DNA of 64,000 nt from Nakamurella sp. A5-74. Its GTDB lineage: Bacteria > Actinomycetota > Actinomycetes > Mycobacteriales > Nakamurellaceae. Below, piece by piece: positions 43,712 through 55,390 of this stretch; the first letter of the stretch is position 1; each line of letters opens with the position of its first letter. Under the pieces are notes generated by a model that searched no databases, was not told the DNA's origin, and saw only the letters and a program-made list of their open reading frames with translations. The DNA is taken from assembly GCF_040438885.1 (NCBI RefSeq), contig NZ_CP159218.1:2790001-2854000 (forward strand), given 5' to 3'. The position numbers and the translations under genes are program-made.

Positions 43712-45196
43712 TCAGTAGCCGAACTGCTCGTCGTGCACACGGTCGGGCGGAACTCCGGCCGCTCGCGCTGCCCGGTGAACGGCCTGCATCCAGGCGGGAG
43801 CCCCGCAGAGATACACCTCACGTTCCGCGACATCGGGACACAGGTGCAGCAGCGCTTGGACGTCGGTGAGATGCGCAGCCGGCTGCGGTAGCCAGCTGGC
43901 ACGGCCGTCGATGCGTCGGCCGGCGACCCGCAGGTAGTCCGCTCCGGCGCGGCGGGCGACCTCAGCCGTCTCCGCCCCGAGCGCTGCCTCGGCATCGGAG
44001 CGGACGCGGTGCACGACCATCACGTCACCCGGTTGCTGCTCGAGGCCCTGCAGCAGGGACAGCATCGGGGCGATGCCGATGCCGGATCCCATCAACAGCA
44101 CCTTGCGCTGGGTGCGCACACCCGGGTGCATACGTCCGTACGGCCCCTCGATGAGGACCCTGGTGCCGGGACGCAGGTGCGTCAGGCGAGCGGTGCCCTC
44201 CCCCACGATCGCAGCGGTGAACCGCAGGGACCGCCCGTCGGGTGCCGCCGAGAGGGAGAACGGGTTCGCGCGGGACCAGCCGCGCCGGGTCAGGAAACGC
44301 CACTGGAAGAACTGCCCCGGTTGCACCGGCAGCGCGGCGATCCCGGGCCCGGAGACCGTCACGGACACCGCGCCTGGGCCCTCCGGGCGGACGTCCACGA
44401 CACGCACACCTGCACGCAGGGAACGGACGAGAGGCACAACGATCCGCCACACGATGACGGGGCCGGCGCAGACCGCGTACAACGACCACCAGAACACCGT
44501 CGCAACGCGTGAGGCGAGGAAATCATTGCCGGTCCAGAGTTGGTGCGGCAGCGCCAGTCCTACGCCCACATACGCGTACAGGTGCAGCAGGTGCCACGAC
44601 TCGTACTTCAGCTTCCGTCGAGCCCACCGGGCGGAGGTGGCAACGACCATCAACAGGGCGATCGTCCCGGCGACGGCCAGCAGGATTCCTGGGTAGTTCA
44701 CGACGAGGTCGACGATCGTTCCCCACAGCCCGAGCGGCCCGGTGGCTGCGTAGCCGAGGGTGACCAGGACGATGTGGACCATCATCAAGGTGAATGAGGA
44801 GATGCCGATCAGTCGATGCGCCATGGCCAGTCGGTCCTGACCCCAGGACTGCTCCACGATGGGGACCCTGGCCATCATGAACACCTGGGCCAGCAGAAGT
44901 GCTGACGCGAGCAGGCCGCTGAGGCACGCGATCGAGGTCAGCGCGGAGCCGAGCGATCCGGTCAGATCCGTGATCGCGGCGTTGCTGAGCCAGAGCGCAG
45001 TCACTGCGACGAGAACCAACCACAGCGATCCTGCGGTGAGGTCGCGGAACCAGGAGTGACCGGAGCACCGACGACGGCCGCGCATCACCGGCGACCGATC
45101 GTCGTACCCGGCGCGCCCGGTGCACTCCACGATTGGCATCTGGGAATTCGGTCCGGGCGACGTCGACCGGTTCTCGGTCACGACGGAAGTTGTCAT
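43712..45196 (-). CDS. Ferric-reductase-like membrane flavoprotein (ferredoxin reductase family)
   Basis: This 494-residue protein has six or so membrane helices with candidate haem-ligand histidines (MAHRLIGISSFTLMMVHIVL and YESWHLLHLYAYVGVGLALP with HQLW). A cytosolic reductase module follows: FAD-binding SRANPFSLSA, NAD(P)-binding KVLLMGSGIGIAPMLSLLQG, and the C-terminal DVAEREVYLCGAPAWMQAVH. It should move electrons from NAD(P)H across the membrane. With the FMN-binding protein and ApbE directly downstream, it forms a flavin-based transmembrane electron-transfer unit. The ATG at 45196 (MTTSVVTENRST) is chosen; the longer start at 45268 is less convincing. Confidence 0.85.
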   Translation of the reverse strand: MTTSVVTENRSTSPGPNSQMPIVECTGRAGYDDRSPVMRGRRRCSGHSWFRDLTAGSLWLVLVAVTALWLSNAAITDLTGSLGSALTSIACLSGLLASALLLAQVFMMARVPIVEQSWGQDRLAMAHRLIGISSFTLMMVHIVLVTLGYAATGPLGLWGTIVDLVVNYPGILLAVAGTIALLMVVATSARWARRKLKYESWHLLHLYAYVGVGLALPHQLWTGNDFLASRVATVFWWSLYAVCAGPVIVWRIVVPLVRSLRAGVRVVDVRPEGPGAVSVTVSGPGIAALPVQPGQFFQWRFLTRRGWSRANPFSLSAAPDGRSLRFTAAIVGEGTARLTHLRPGTRVLIEGPYGRMHPGVRTQRKVLLMGSGIGIAPMLSLLQGLEQQPGDVMVVHRVRSDAEAALGAETAEVARRAGADYLRVAGRRIDGRASWLPQPAAHLTDVQALLHLCPDVAEREVYLCGAPAWMQAVHRAARAAGVPPDRVHDEQFGY

Positions 45197-45392
45197 TCGT
45201 CCACTGTCGACCTCGTTGCCTTCCGGGCACTGTGGCTTTCCTGAGTGCTCCCTGTGAGCGTGGACCACGGGTGGCTCGGGCGCTCACACGCTGGATCTGG
45301 TGACCATGGCATTCCTGTCTGCGGACGTCGGACATGGTGGTTGAGTGCTCGATGCGCCGGGTTGCACGGGCACGCCCGCGCCGAGCGGACGG

Positions 45393-46050
45393 TCAGAATG
45401 CGAACACTTCCTCGTGCAGCTGACGAGCCGGCAGCCCCAGCTGCTGCAGTGAGCTGCGCACCGCACGGGCCAACGGCGGTGATGCGCACAGATACACATC
45501 GCTCTGCGCGAGTTCAGGAACGAGGCGGTGCAGGTCCGCCGGCGTGATCTGGTTGGCCGGATGGGACGAGGGGCCGATCAGCCACACGATGCGGGCGCCG
45601 CGGCGCCGTGCAATGGCTTCCAGCTCGTCGTGGAACACGACCTCCTGCGGGGCAGACACCCTGTTCAGCAGCGTGAGTGGTCCCGGAACCTCGATCGTCT
45701 CGAAAAGTGCGCGCATCGGGGTGATCCCGACGCCACCGGCAATGAGCACCACCGAACTACGGCGCCGACGGTGAGCTGTCATCGACCCGGATGGTCCCTC
45801 AGCGAACACCAGCGTGCCCGGTCTCACGGCCTGCACCCGGCTGCTGCCATCGCCCAGGGCCTTGACGGTGATGCGCATCCGATCACTGCGGCGTGGCGCC
45901 GACAAGGAGAACGGGTGGGCACTGCGCCACAGCCGGCCGTCGACGAAGCGCCATCGGAAGAACTGACCCGACTCGCCGCCGAGTTCATCCAGGTGTCTGC
46001 CGCACCTGACGATGCTGATCGCCTCGACCCGGAGCCTACGAACAGGACCG
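45393..46050 (-). pseudogene. Truncated paralogue of the ferric-reductase-like protein
   Basis: The minus strand carries RLRVEAISIVRCGRHLDELG, GESGQFFRWRFVDGRLWRSA, HPFSLSAPRR (FAD site), VVLIAGGVGITPMRALFETI (nucleotide site) and SDVYLCASPPLARAVRSSLQ, ending LHEEVFAF. This is the reductase half of a protein paralogous to the 43712-45196 gene. The membrane domain is missing or in broken frames; a hydrophobic LRLPGLIAATVGTVLFVG remains in another frame near 46070. The nucleotide-binding half may still be translated from an internal start. The gap to the GH3 gene (46051-46308) shows nothing else. Confidence 0.65.
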
Positions 46051-46308
46051 TGCCGACGGTGGCAGCGATCAAGCCCGGCAACCGGAGTACCTCAGCCAGA
46101 GCGGTGAACGGACCCCACCCCGCGGGACGCGGCCCACGACTGGACAGCGGCACCACGCGGAAGCCGCGCGAACCGGCCCGGCGTACTGGTGGAGCTCGTC
46201 GGCTCACAGAAGTCGTCGCCAGTGAGCGATTCTCAGCTTCCGAGGCGGAGAAACGTTCACTGGAGACGGGTTCTGTGAGCTGAGACGACGGGGACCTTGC
46301 GGATCAGC

Positions 46309-48153
46309 TCACCAGCTCAGGCCGTGCCCGATCGGGTAGAGGGTGGAGCCGTCTGCGGCGGGGATCGCTACGGGCAGCTTCCCCTTCGGCTCCACAGCGC
46401 CGGAGATCACCGCGACCACCGACTCCAGCGACACCGTCTTGGTGCCGTAGGTGGCCAGGTTGGTGGTTGCGGTGGGATATGAGGCGATGTCGTACGGGTT
46501 GCGGGTGGCGACGGTGATCACCGAGATCCCGCTGTCCTGCAACGCCTTGACGAGCTTCGCCTGCCCGGCGGAGGAGGCCGCGTTGTAGGTCAGAACCACT
46601 GCGGCGTCCTGCCCGGCCGCAGCGGCTACGGCCGCGGCGATCTCGGCGTCGGTCGGGTTGGTTCCCACCGCCGCGATCGACGGCACGGCGCCGCGGGCGG
46701 TGAAGGCATTGGCCACCGTCGTCCTGGACGTTGCGTTGTACCCGGTGACCAGGATCTTCTTGCCGGACGGAGCCAACGGCAGCACCGCGGAATCGTTGCG
46801 CAGCACGGTGATCGAGGCATCAGTGGCCTGCGCCACGCGCTTCAGGCTCGCCTGGGTCCCGACCACCTTGTCGACCTTCTTCACATCGACGAACGGGTGG
46901 GTGACGGTTCCGTTGCGCCACTTGAGCAGCAGCACCCGGCGGAGCGACTCGTCCAACCGGCGCTGGGTGATCTCGCCGGACTGCACCGCGTCGAGGACCC
47001 CGTTGTAGGCGACGTCCAGCTTGGGCGGATCGAGCAGGATGTCGACGCCGGCCTTGAGCGCCAGCACCGGAACCCGGTCGTCGCCGTACTTGTCGCGCAC
47101 ACCCTGCATGTTCAGCGCGTCGGTGACCACGACGCCGCGGTATCCGAGCTCGCCGCGCAGGATGTCGGTGATGATCGTCCTGGACAGCGTCGACGGATCA
47201 CCGGAGGAATCCAGCGCTGGGACGATGATGTGCGCCGTCATGATCACGTCGACGCCGGCCTTGATGGCGGCGACGAACGGCGGCTTGTCGATCCTCTCCC
47301 ACTCCTGACGGGTGTGGGTGATCACCGGGATACCGGTGTGCGAGTCGACGCTGGTGTCGCCGTGACCCGGGAAGTGTTTGACGGCCGAGGAGATCCCGGC
47401 GTCGCGCTGGTAGCCGGTGATCTGTGCGGCGACCATCTCGGACACGGCTTTCGGATCGGCGCCGAAGGATCGCACGCCGATGATCGGGTTGGCCGGGTTG
47501 ATGTTCACGTCGGAATCGGGGGCGAAGTTCTGTCGGACACCGACGGCGGCGAGCTCACGGCCCTGGATGGCGGCCAGGTCGCGGGCGACCGTGGTGTCAT
47601 CGGTGGCGCCGATGGCCATCGAACCGGGGGTCTGGGTGGCCGGTTCGAGCATCCGGGTGACCAGGCCGCCCTCCTGGTCGATCGACATCAGCAGCGGTAC
47701 CCCGGCACCGGAACCGAGCGCCGTGCGCTGCAGCCCGTTGGACAGTCCGGCCGCCTGGACGGGGTTGTCGACGTTGTGTGCCCAGGAGAAGTAGAGGACA
47801 CCGCCGAGGTGGTACTTCTGCACCACCTCGCGAGCCGTGGCGACTCCGAACTCCTTGGTGTTGTTGGCATCCGAGGTGTCGGCATCACTGCCGTAGACGT
47901 GGGTCGAGAACAGCTGCCCCACCTTCTCCTCGGTGCTCATCGACCGGATGACCCGTTCGGCCCACAGCCGACCGAGCAGATCGCTCCAGGACGAGCTCGT
48001 GGTGGCGGGCGTCTGCATCGCAGCCACCGGAGCCGCAGAGACTGCTGGGACGAGCAGCAGCGAGCCGAGCAGGGCGATCAACGCAGCCAGGGCCACCCCT
48101 ACCCGACGTGCCAGTGGTCCGGAGTGCAGAAAGGAACGTCGAGGGTTCGCCAT
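46309..48153 (-). CDS. Secreted glycoside hydrolase family 3 (beta-N-acetylglucosaminidase-like)
   Basis: This 614-residue exported protein has a signal peptide (RRVGVALAALIALLGSLLLV, PAVSAAPVAA). The GH3 N-terminal barrel shows GVPLLMSIDQEGGLVTRM, SSAVKHFPGHGDTSVDSHTG with the NagZ-type catalytic His loop, and the nucleophile in GYRGVVVTDALNMQGV. A C-terminal alpha/beta sandwich follows (KKILVTGYNATSRTTVANAF), longer than minimal NagZ. It probably trims N-acetylglucosamine residues from cell-wall or other glycans outside the cell. The ATG at 48153 begins MANPRRSFL; upstream in-frame sequence lies in a duplicated intergenic block. Confidence 0.9.
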   Translation of the reverse strand: MANPRRSFLHSGPLARRVGVALAALIALLGSLLLVPAVSAAPVAAMQTPATTSSSWSDLLGRLWAERVIRSMSTEEKVGQLFSTHVYGSDADTSDANNTKEFGVATAREVVQKYHLGGVLYFSWAHNVDNPVQAAGLSNGLQRTALGSGAGVPLLMSIDQEGGLVTRMLEPATQTPGSMAIGATDDTTVARDLAAIQGRELAAVGVRQNFAPDSDVNINPANPIIGVRSFGADPKAVSEMVAAQITGYQRDAGISSAVKHFPGHGDTSVDSHTGIPVITHTRQEWERIDKPPFVAAIKAGVDVIMTAHIIVPALDSSGDPSTLSRTIITDILRGELGYRGVVVTDALNMQGVRDKYGDDRVPVLALKAGVDILLDPPKLDVAYNGVLDAVQSGEITQRRLDESLRRVLLLKWRNGTVTHPFVDVKKVDKVVGTQASLKRVAQATDASITVLRNDSAVLPLAPSGKKILVTGYNATSRTTVANAFTARGAVPSIAAVGTNPTDAEIAAAVAAAAGQDAAVVLTYNAASSAGQAKLVKALQDSGISVITVATRNPYDIASYPTATTNLATYGTKTVSLESVVAVISGAVEPKGKLPVAIPAADGSTLYPIGHGLSW

Positions 48154-48196
48154 GTGTAAAAAACTAACGTGAACGTGACGGGACGGCAATAGACAC

Positions 48197-48408
48197 GCAC
48201 CCGGCGCCGCCCGGACTCGACATCGCAGGGGTTGGTCGATGATCGGTTCCAGCGGGACGAGAGCGGGGACGGGATCTCGTCTCCTTCGTCGCTCGATCAC
48301 CGCGCACCCGGCGCCGCCCGGACTCGACATCGCAGGGGTTGGTCGATGATCGGTTCCAGCGGGACGAGCGGGGACGGGATCTCGTCTCCTTCGTCGCTCG
48401 ATCACCGC
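48197..48408. repeat. Intergenic tandem duplication of about 105 bp
   Basis: A block starting GCACCCGGCGCCGCCCGGAC at 48197 is repeated almost exactly from 48303. The second copy is two bases shorter (GACGAGCGG for GACGAGAGCGG). Each copy ends with GGGATCTCGTCTCCTTCGTC and GCTCGATCACCGCGC, related to the repeat at 53.6 kb. It fills most of the 283-base gap between the GH3 gene and imuA'. A short GCGCACC triplication follows at about 48408-48430. Confidence 0.9.
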
Positions 48409-48436
48409 GCACCGCGCACCGCGCACCGGGCACCGA

Positions 48437-49426
48437 TCACGCCGGGAGCGCTGCCCCCTGCGCCACGATTTCCGCCTGCTGGCCCGGGCCACCGACGGTG
48501 AACGGTCGACCTGGCAGCATCGCCACCGTGCCGTCGCGTCGTCCGGACAGCCGCAGCACACCACTGCGCGCGCGGCCGAACCGTCTGCCCTCGACCGTGA
48601 TGGCCAGGTCCCGATCGATCAGCCGTCCGTGCCCGTTGCCCAACCCGCTCCAGCGGGACGCCTGCGCGGTGATCACCAGATCGGCACCCGGCCAATCGCC
48701 GGCCACCAACAACACCGCTCCGCTCGTGCGGAGCCGTCCCCGCAGGACCCGCACCCGCGCGGGTGGGACGGCAGCTCGGGGAGCCCCGGCGACGATCACC
48801 TCGACACCGTCGGCGAGCACCGAGATCACCTGCAGCGCATCGTCTCCCGGGTCGGGCACCACCGCCAATCGGTCCAGCGAGACCCCCAGTTCGGCGGCCG
48901 CGAGCAGGCCGAGCTCCGGGACACCCACCAGGGCCGCCCAGCGAGCTCCGCCGGCGACCACTGCGCCGTCACCGCCCTGGATCGCTGCCACCAACGACAG
49001 CAACAGGCTGGAGCCTCCCCCACCCACCCCGCCGGAGCGGATCCCGACCACCCCACCGCGCGGCACACCGCCGTCGGGGAGCAGCGCGCCGAGCGGACCA
49101 CTCACCGGAAGGATCGTCGACCCGACCCAGGAGGCGCGTCCGACGGTCCGGCCGGGCTCGGCGCCCACCCGCCCGAGCTCCGCAGTCACCAGCCCGAGTT
49201 CGGCACCCCCAGGACGCCCTGCATCCCCGGCAGGGGTGTCGGTCCGCTGCGGGAGGATGTCGTCCGTCGCGGTCCGCGCGCGATGCACGGCGGCCCCGGC
49301 CGCACCCCAGCCGAGGGACACGCCAGGATGAGCGGTCTCCAGCGAACGACGCAGACCGGCGATCACCTCGTCACGCGTCAGGCCCGGGGTCACCGCAGCG
49401 CGAACCTCGGCACGTGAATCGAACAT
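48437..49426 (-). CDS. imuA': ImuA'-like mutasome protein
   Basis: This 329-residue protein resembles the RecA-like ImuA'/SulA-related partner of ImuB and DnaE2 in actinobacteria. Features include a degenerate nucleotide loop RSGGVGGGGSSLLLSLVAAI near residue 130, WAALVGVPELGLLAAAELGV, SLDRLAVVPDPGDDALQVIS and a C-terminal beta-rich end (GTVAMLPGRPFTVGGPGQQA). The Walker A lysine is absent, as expected for a non-ATPase adaptor. The ATG at 49426 lies inside a perfect LexA box, so translation may be leaderless or begin further in. It is 10 bases after hisH on the same strand, and far from imuB-dnaE2. Confidence 0.75.
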   Translation of the reverse strand: MFDSRAEVRAAVTPGLTRDEVIAGLRRSLETAHPGVSLGWGAAGAAVHRARTATDDILPQRTDTPAGDAGRPGGAELGLVTAELGRVGAEPGRTVGRASWVGSTILPVSGPLGALLPDGGVPRGGVVGIRSGGVGGGGSSLLLSLVAAIQGGDGAVVAGGARWAALVGVPELGLLAAAELGVSLDRLAVVPDPGDDALQVISVLADGVEVIVAGAPRAAVPPARVRVLRGRLRTSGAVLLVAGDWPGADLVITAQASRWSGLGNGHGRLIDRDLAITVEGRRFGRARSGVLRLSGRRDGTVAMLPGRPFTVGGPGQQAEIVAQGAALPA

Positions 49427-49434
49427 GTGTTCGA
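49419..49434 (-). promoter_or_regulatory. LexA (SOS) box overlapping the imuA' start
   Basis: TCGAACATGTGTTCGA has perfect TCGAAC/GTTCGA arms, as at 36623. The central ATG on the minus strand is the predicted imuA' start codon, an unusual overlap. The box ends three bases before the hisH stop. Confidence 0.9.
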
Positions 49435-49436
49435 TA

Positions 49437-50072
49437 CTAGAGAGAACGCACCCATCTGGACAAGAGCTCGGCGCCCGCATCACCGGACTTCTCCGGGTGG
49501 AACTGGGTGGCCACCAGCGGGCCGTTCTCGACCGCAGCGACGAAGGCGTCGCCGCCGTGCTCCGACCAGCTGACGGCCGGCTCCGGGAACGGCGGCGTCA
49601 CCTCGAGCTCCCAGCGCCGCGCGGCGTAGGAGTGCACGAAGTAGTAACGGGTATCCGGGTCGATCCCGGCGAACAGCGTCGAGCCGGTGCCGGGCGTGAC
49701 GGTGTTCCAACCCATGTGCGGAACCACAGACGCCTGCAGTCGCTCCACGGTGCCCGGCCACTCGCCGGCGCCCTCGGTCTGCACGCCGTGCTCGACGCCG
49801 TGTTCGAACAGGATCTGCATCCCCACACAGATGCCCAGTACCGGTCGGGATCCGGCGAGACGTCGGCCGATGATCCGCTCACCCCGCACCTGCAGCAGGC
49901 CGGCCATGCACGCCGCGTAGGCGCCGACGCCCGGTACCACCAGGCCGTCAGCCTGCAGAGCCGCGTCGAAGTTGCCGGTCACCTCGACCTCCGCGCCAGT
50001 GCGCTGCAATGCCCGGCGGGCAGAGGCGAGGTTGCCGGAACCGTAGTCGAGCACGACCACGCTAGGGGTCAC
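49437..50072 (-). CDS. hisH: Imidazole glycerol phosphate synthase, glutaminase subunit HisH
   Basis: HisH supplies ammonia from glutamine to HisF in histidine synthesis. The 211-residue class I amidotransferase has [32 protein letters not shown], the nucleophile loop [15 protein letters not shown] and the catalytic His-Glu in [14 protein letters not shown]. The GTG at 50072 overlaps the hisB stop (GTGA). hisA and hisF, its usual followers, are not downstream here; imuA' is. Confidence 0.95.
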   Translation of the reverse strand: MTPSVVVLDYGSGNLASARRALQRTGAEVEVTGNFDAALQADGLVVPGVGAYAACMAGLLQVRGERIIGRRLAGSRPVLGICVGMQILFEHGVEHGVQTEGAGEWPGTVERLQASVVPHMGWNTVTPGTGSTLFAGIDPDTRYYFVHSYAARRWELEVTPPFPEPAVSWSEHGGDAFVAAVENGPLVATQFHPEKSGDAGAELLSRWVRSL

Positions 50073-50668
50073 AGCACACCCTTGGTCGAGGGAATGCCAC
50101 TGATCCTCGGGTCGGGTTCCACCGCCTGCCGCAACGCACGGGCGACGGCCTTGAACTGCGCCTCGCAGATGTGGTGCGGATCGCGGCCGTGGATCACCCG
50201 CACGTGCAGGGCGATCTGGGCGTGGAAGGCCAGCGAGTCGAAGACGTGCCTGTTCAGCACCACCGGGTAGTTGCCACCCACGACGGCACTGATCGCCGCG
50301 TCGGGTTCGCCGACGTGCACGCTGAACGGACGCCCGGAGACGTCGACGGCGGCGTGGGCGAGGGTCTCGTCCATCGGGATGAAACTGTCGCCGAAGCGGC
50401 GGATCCCCGCCTTGTCCCCCAGCGCCTGCCGGATTGCCTGACCGAGCACGATCGCCACGTCCTCGACGGTGTGGTGGGCGTCGATGTCGACGTCACCCTT
50501 CGCCTGCACGGTCATGTCGAACGCACCGTGCACGCCGAACGCGGTCAGCATGTGGTCGTAGAACCGGACGCCGGTGTTGATGTCGACCTGGCCGGTGCCG
50601 TCGAGGTCGATCTCGACCACCACGTGCGATTCGGAGGTCTTGCGCTCGATCTGCGCGATGCGGCTCAT
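50069..50668 (-). CDS. hisB: Imidazoleglycerol-phosphate dehydratase
   Basis: HisB removes water from imidazole glycerol phosphate in the sixth histidine step. The 199-residue protein starts [20 protein letters not shown]. It has both metal-binding repeats ([13 protein letters not shown] with [14 protein letters not shown], and [20 protein letters not shown] with [15 protein letters not shown]). An in-frame ATG at 51004 that overlaps the hisC stop would add a 112-residue disordered extension encoded partly by a 15-bp repeat. I prefer the ATG at 50668 with AGGGA upstream, since it begins at the family's first strand. Confidence 0.95.
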   Translation of the reverse strand: MSRIAQIERKTSESHVVVEIDLDGTGQVDINTGVRFYDHMLTAFGVHGAFDMTVQAKGDVDIDAHHTVEDVAIVLGQAIRQALGDKAGIRRFGDSFIPMDETLAHAAVDVSGRPFSVHVGEPDAAISAVVGGNYPVVLNRHVFDSLAFHAQIALHVRVIHGRDPHHICEAQFKAVARALRQAVEPDPRISGIPSTKGVL

Positions 50669-50694
50669 CTGGTCCCTGTTCGATGTCGGAGGGT

Positions 50695-50771
50695 TCGCTG
50701 TCGGTGTGGTCGCTGTCGATGTGGTCGCTGTCGGTGTGGTCGCTGTCTGTGCGGTCGCTGTCGCGGGTCGG
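50695..50771. repeat. Tandem 15-bp repeat upstream of hisB
   Basis: Five units close to TCGCTGTCGGTGTGG lie at 50695, 50710, 50725, 50740 and 50755 (the last diverged), within the 325-base gap between hisC and hisB. In the hisB frame they would encode Thr/Ala pentapeptides. The unit resembles the 15-bp repeat in the exonuclease III gene at 30860-30955 (GTCGGTGCGGAGTCT). The remainder of the gap (50772-50993) has no gene of its own. Confidence 0.85.
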
Positions 50772-50993
50772 ACTGTGGGACGGTCCGGTGTCCACGTGCT
50801 CGCGGAGAGCGTGGGTCCGGACTCGAGGTCCGAGTCCGTCGGGGCGGCGTGCCTGCGTCGAGATCCTACGGGGGACGGCAGGGAGCCGGCGGCCCGCTGC
50901 CCGGGAAGCTGGCCCGCAGCGATGGACTGATCGCCCGCAGGGGCGGGCTCGGGATCGCGAACCGGATCAGCGTCCGTCCGCGCACCGAGCAGA

Positions 50994-53503
<2,510 letters not shown>

Positions 53504-53569
53504 GGAAGTCCTCGACTGTGGAGGGGACGGGATGGGAGCGCGAGCACCGGTGCCCACCCTTTCAGGGTA

Positions 53570-53697
53570 GGACGCCGCAGCAGTGGCCCGGACCGCGGGA
53601 TCTCGACCCACTCCGTTCGCTCGATCAGCGTCCGGGGTTGGACGCCGCGGCAGCTGTCCGGACCGCGGGATCTCGACCCACTCCGTTCGCTCGACCG
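53570..53697. repeat. Two-copy direct repeat with the GGGATCTCG element
   Basis: GGACGCCGCAGCAGTGGCCC followed by GGACCGC and GGGATCTCGACCCACTCCGT then TCGCTCGA occurs at about 53570-53625 and again at about 53640-53695 with few changes. The GGGATCTCG-to-TCGA core also appears in altered form at 36659, 48271 and 48376. It lies between hisD and an acetyltransferase and is non-coding. Confidence 0.85.
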
Positions 53698-53737
53698 ACG
53701 TCGGACGATCGGTGCACAGGGGTGCGGTCGGTCGTGC

Positions 53738-54352
53738 TCAGGCGAGCTCCGGGTGTCCCCGGTGAACCGACCACTCCCGCGCCAGGATCGACATCACGAT
53801 CTCGTCGGTCCACACCTCGCCGTCGGCGGCCAGGTAGCGGAACGCATCCCGCCTGGTGCCCTCGACCACGAAACCGACCTTGCGGTAGGCGCGGATCGCA
53901 CGCGGGTTGTAGGCGTACACGCCCAACTCGATCCGGTGCAGATGGATGTGTTCGAAGCCGTACCCGACGGTCAACCGGATCGCTTCGGTACCCAAGCCGC
54001 GATCACGGCCGGACGGGCCGAGCAGGATCCGGAAGTTCGCGCTGCGCGCCACCGGGTCCCAGTCGTTGAGCACCGACTCGCCGACCGGCTCGTCGGTCGC
54101 CGCGTCGACGATCACCAGGTCGAGTCGACCGTCGATCCCGGCCCGGGAGGAGTACCACTGCACGATCTCCTCGGTGGGCTGCAGGGGGAAGGCCGCCGCC
54201 TCGACCGCACTGGTGACGGAACCGGTGAAGCGCAGCAGTTCCTCATCGGCCAGCAGCTGGGCGATCGGCCAGGCGTCCTCCCTGACCGGAGGGCGGAGCA
54301 CGACCTTGTCTCCCTGCAGGGTCGGCTTCGGGAGCCAGGGCGAGGCGGTCAT
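53738..54352 (-). CDS. GNAT acetyltransferase (RimJ/RimL type)
   Basis: This 204-residue protein is of the RimJ/RimL group: VVLRPPVREDAWPIAQLLAD, NFRILLGPSGRDRGLGTEAI (acetyl-CoA loop RGLGTEA), RLTVGYGFEHIHLHRIELGV and YNPRAIRAYRKVGFVVEGTR. Members acetylate protein N-termini or small amines. The ATG at 54352 begins MTASPWLPK. It is 129 bases downstream of nadC on the same strand, too far for clear coupling. Confidence 0.88.
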   Translation of the reverse strand: MTASPWLPKPTLQGDKVVLRPPVREDAWPIAQLLADEELLRFTGSVTSAVEAAAFPLQPTEEIVQWYSSRAGIDGRLDLVIVDAATDEPVGESVLNDWDPVARSANFRILLGPSGRDRGLGTEAIRLTVGYGFEHIHLHRIELGVYAYNPRAIRAYRKVGFVVEGTRRDAFRYLAADGEVWTDEIVMSILAREWSVHRGHPELA

Positions 54353-54481
54353 GGCTCCCACCCTGCCCTGGCGAGCGCCCACTGTCGACGTCTTGGGCGG
54401 CCTGTCACTCGACCTGCAGCATCCGGCGGCGAGTTCGTGACGACCGGAGATCGTCGACGAGGTCGCGGGCGTGCCGCAGGA

Positions 54482-55390
54482 TCACGCCGAACCTGCGGCG
54501 TCCGACGTCGTGTCGAGCGTCAGGTCCAGACCGAGGTCGAGGCTCGGCGCCGAGTGCGTCAGACCGCCAACGGCCAGGAAGTCGACACCGGTCTCGGCAT
54601 AGGCCCTGGCGACCTCGAGGGTCAGCCCGCCGGAGGACTCCAACCGGGTCCTCGGGTCCCGCTCCCGGGTGATCCGCACGGCTGCTGCGGTCTCGGACGG
54701 GCTGAAGTTGTCCAGCAGGATCAGCGGCACCGCATGGCTGAGCGCTTCGCGCAGTTGATCAAGGGTGTCCACCTCGACCTCGAGGAAGATCTCGGGGTCG
54801 AGCGTCCGGACCGCGGTGATCGCAGCGCCGATCGATCCCGCTGCCACCACGTGGTTGTCCTTGATCAACGCCGCATCGCCCAGACCCATCCGGTGGTTCA
54901 CCCCGCCACCAGCCACCACCGCCCGCTTCTGGAGCGCACGCAGTCCCGGCAGTGTCTTGCGGGTGTCGCGGATCCGCGCGCCGGTACCGGCCACCGCCTC
55001 GACCCAGGCGCGCGTGAGGGTGGCGATGCCCGACAGGTGGGTGACCAGGTTGAGCGCAGTCCGTTCCGCCGTCAACAGCGCTCTGGTGGGGCCGCTGACG
55101 ACCAGCGCCGGCACCCCGGCTGCCAGCCTGGCCCCTTCGGGAAGGATCGACCGGACTTCGATCGACGGGCCGCCCACCGCCCGGAACACCTCGACTGCGG
55201 CGCCGACCCCGGACAGCACACCAGCGACACGTGGCGTCAGCGCGGCCACCGCGACAGCGTCCTGGGGAACTGTGGCCAGCGTGGTGACGTCCGGCCCGTG
55301 CCGCAGGTCCTCCTCGAGCGCGACCTCGATCACCCTGCGCAGGTCGTCTGCGTCCTCGAGCACGTCGTGCATCGTCGGTCCGCCGCTCAT
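54482..55390 (-). CDS. nadC: Nicotinate-nucleotide pyrophosphorylase (quinolinate PRTase)
   Basis: NadC makes nicotinate mononucleotide from quinolinate and PRPP. The 302-residue protein shows ALEEDLRHGPDVTTLATV, ERTALNLVTHLSGIATLTRA, IRDTRKTLPGLRALQKRAVV, GGGVNHRMGLGDAALIKDNH, EIFLEVEVDTLDQ, LILLDNFSPSE and LESSGGLTLEVARAYAETGV. The ATG overlaps the nadB stop by four bases. It is the last gene of nadABC. Confidence 0.96.
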   Translation of the reverse strand: MSGGPTMHDVLEDADDLRRVIEVALEEDLRHGPDVTTLATVPQDAVAVAALTPRVAGVLSGVGAAVEVFRAVGGPSIEVRSILPEGARLAAGVPALVVSGPTRALLTAERTALNLVTHLSGIATLTRAWVEAVAGTGARIRDTRKTLPGLRALQKRAVVAGGGVNHRMGLGDAALIKDNHVVAAGSIGAAITAVRTLDPEIFLEVEVDTLDQLREALSHAVPLILLDNFSPSETAAAVRITRERDPRTRLESSGGLTLEVARAYAETGVDFLAVGGLTHSAPSLDLGLDLTLDTTSDAAGSA

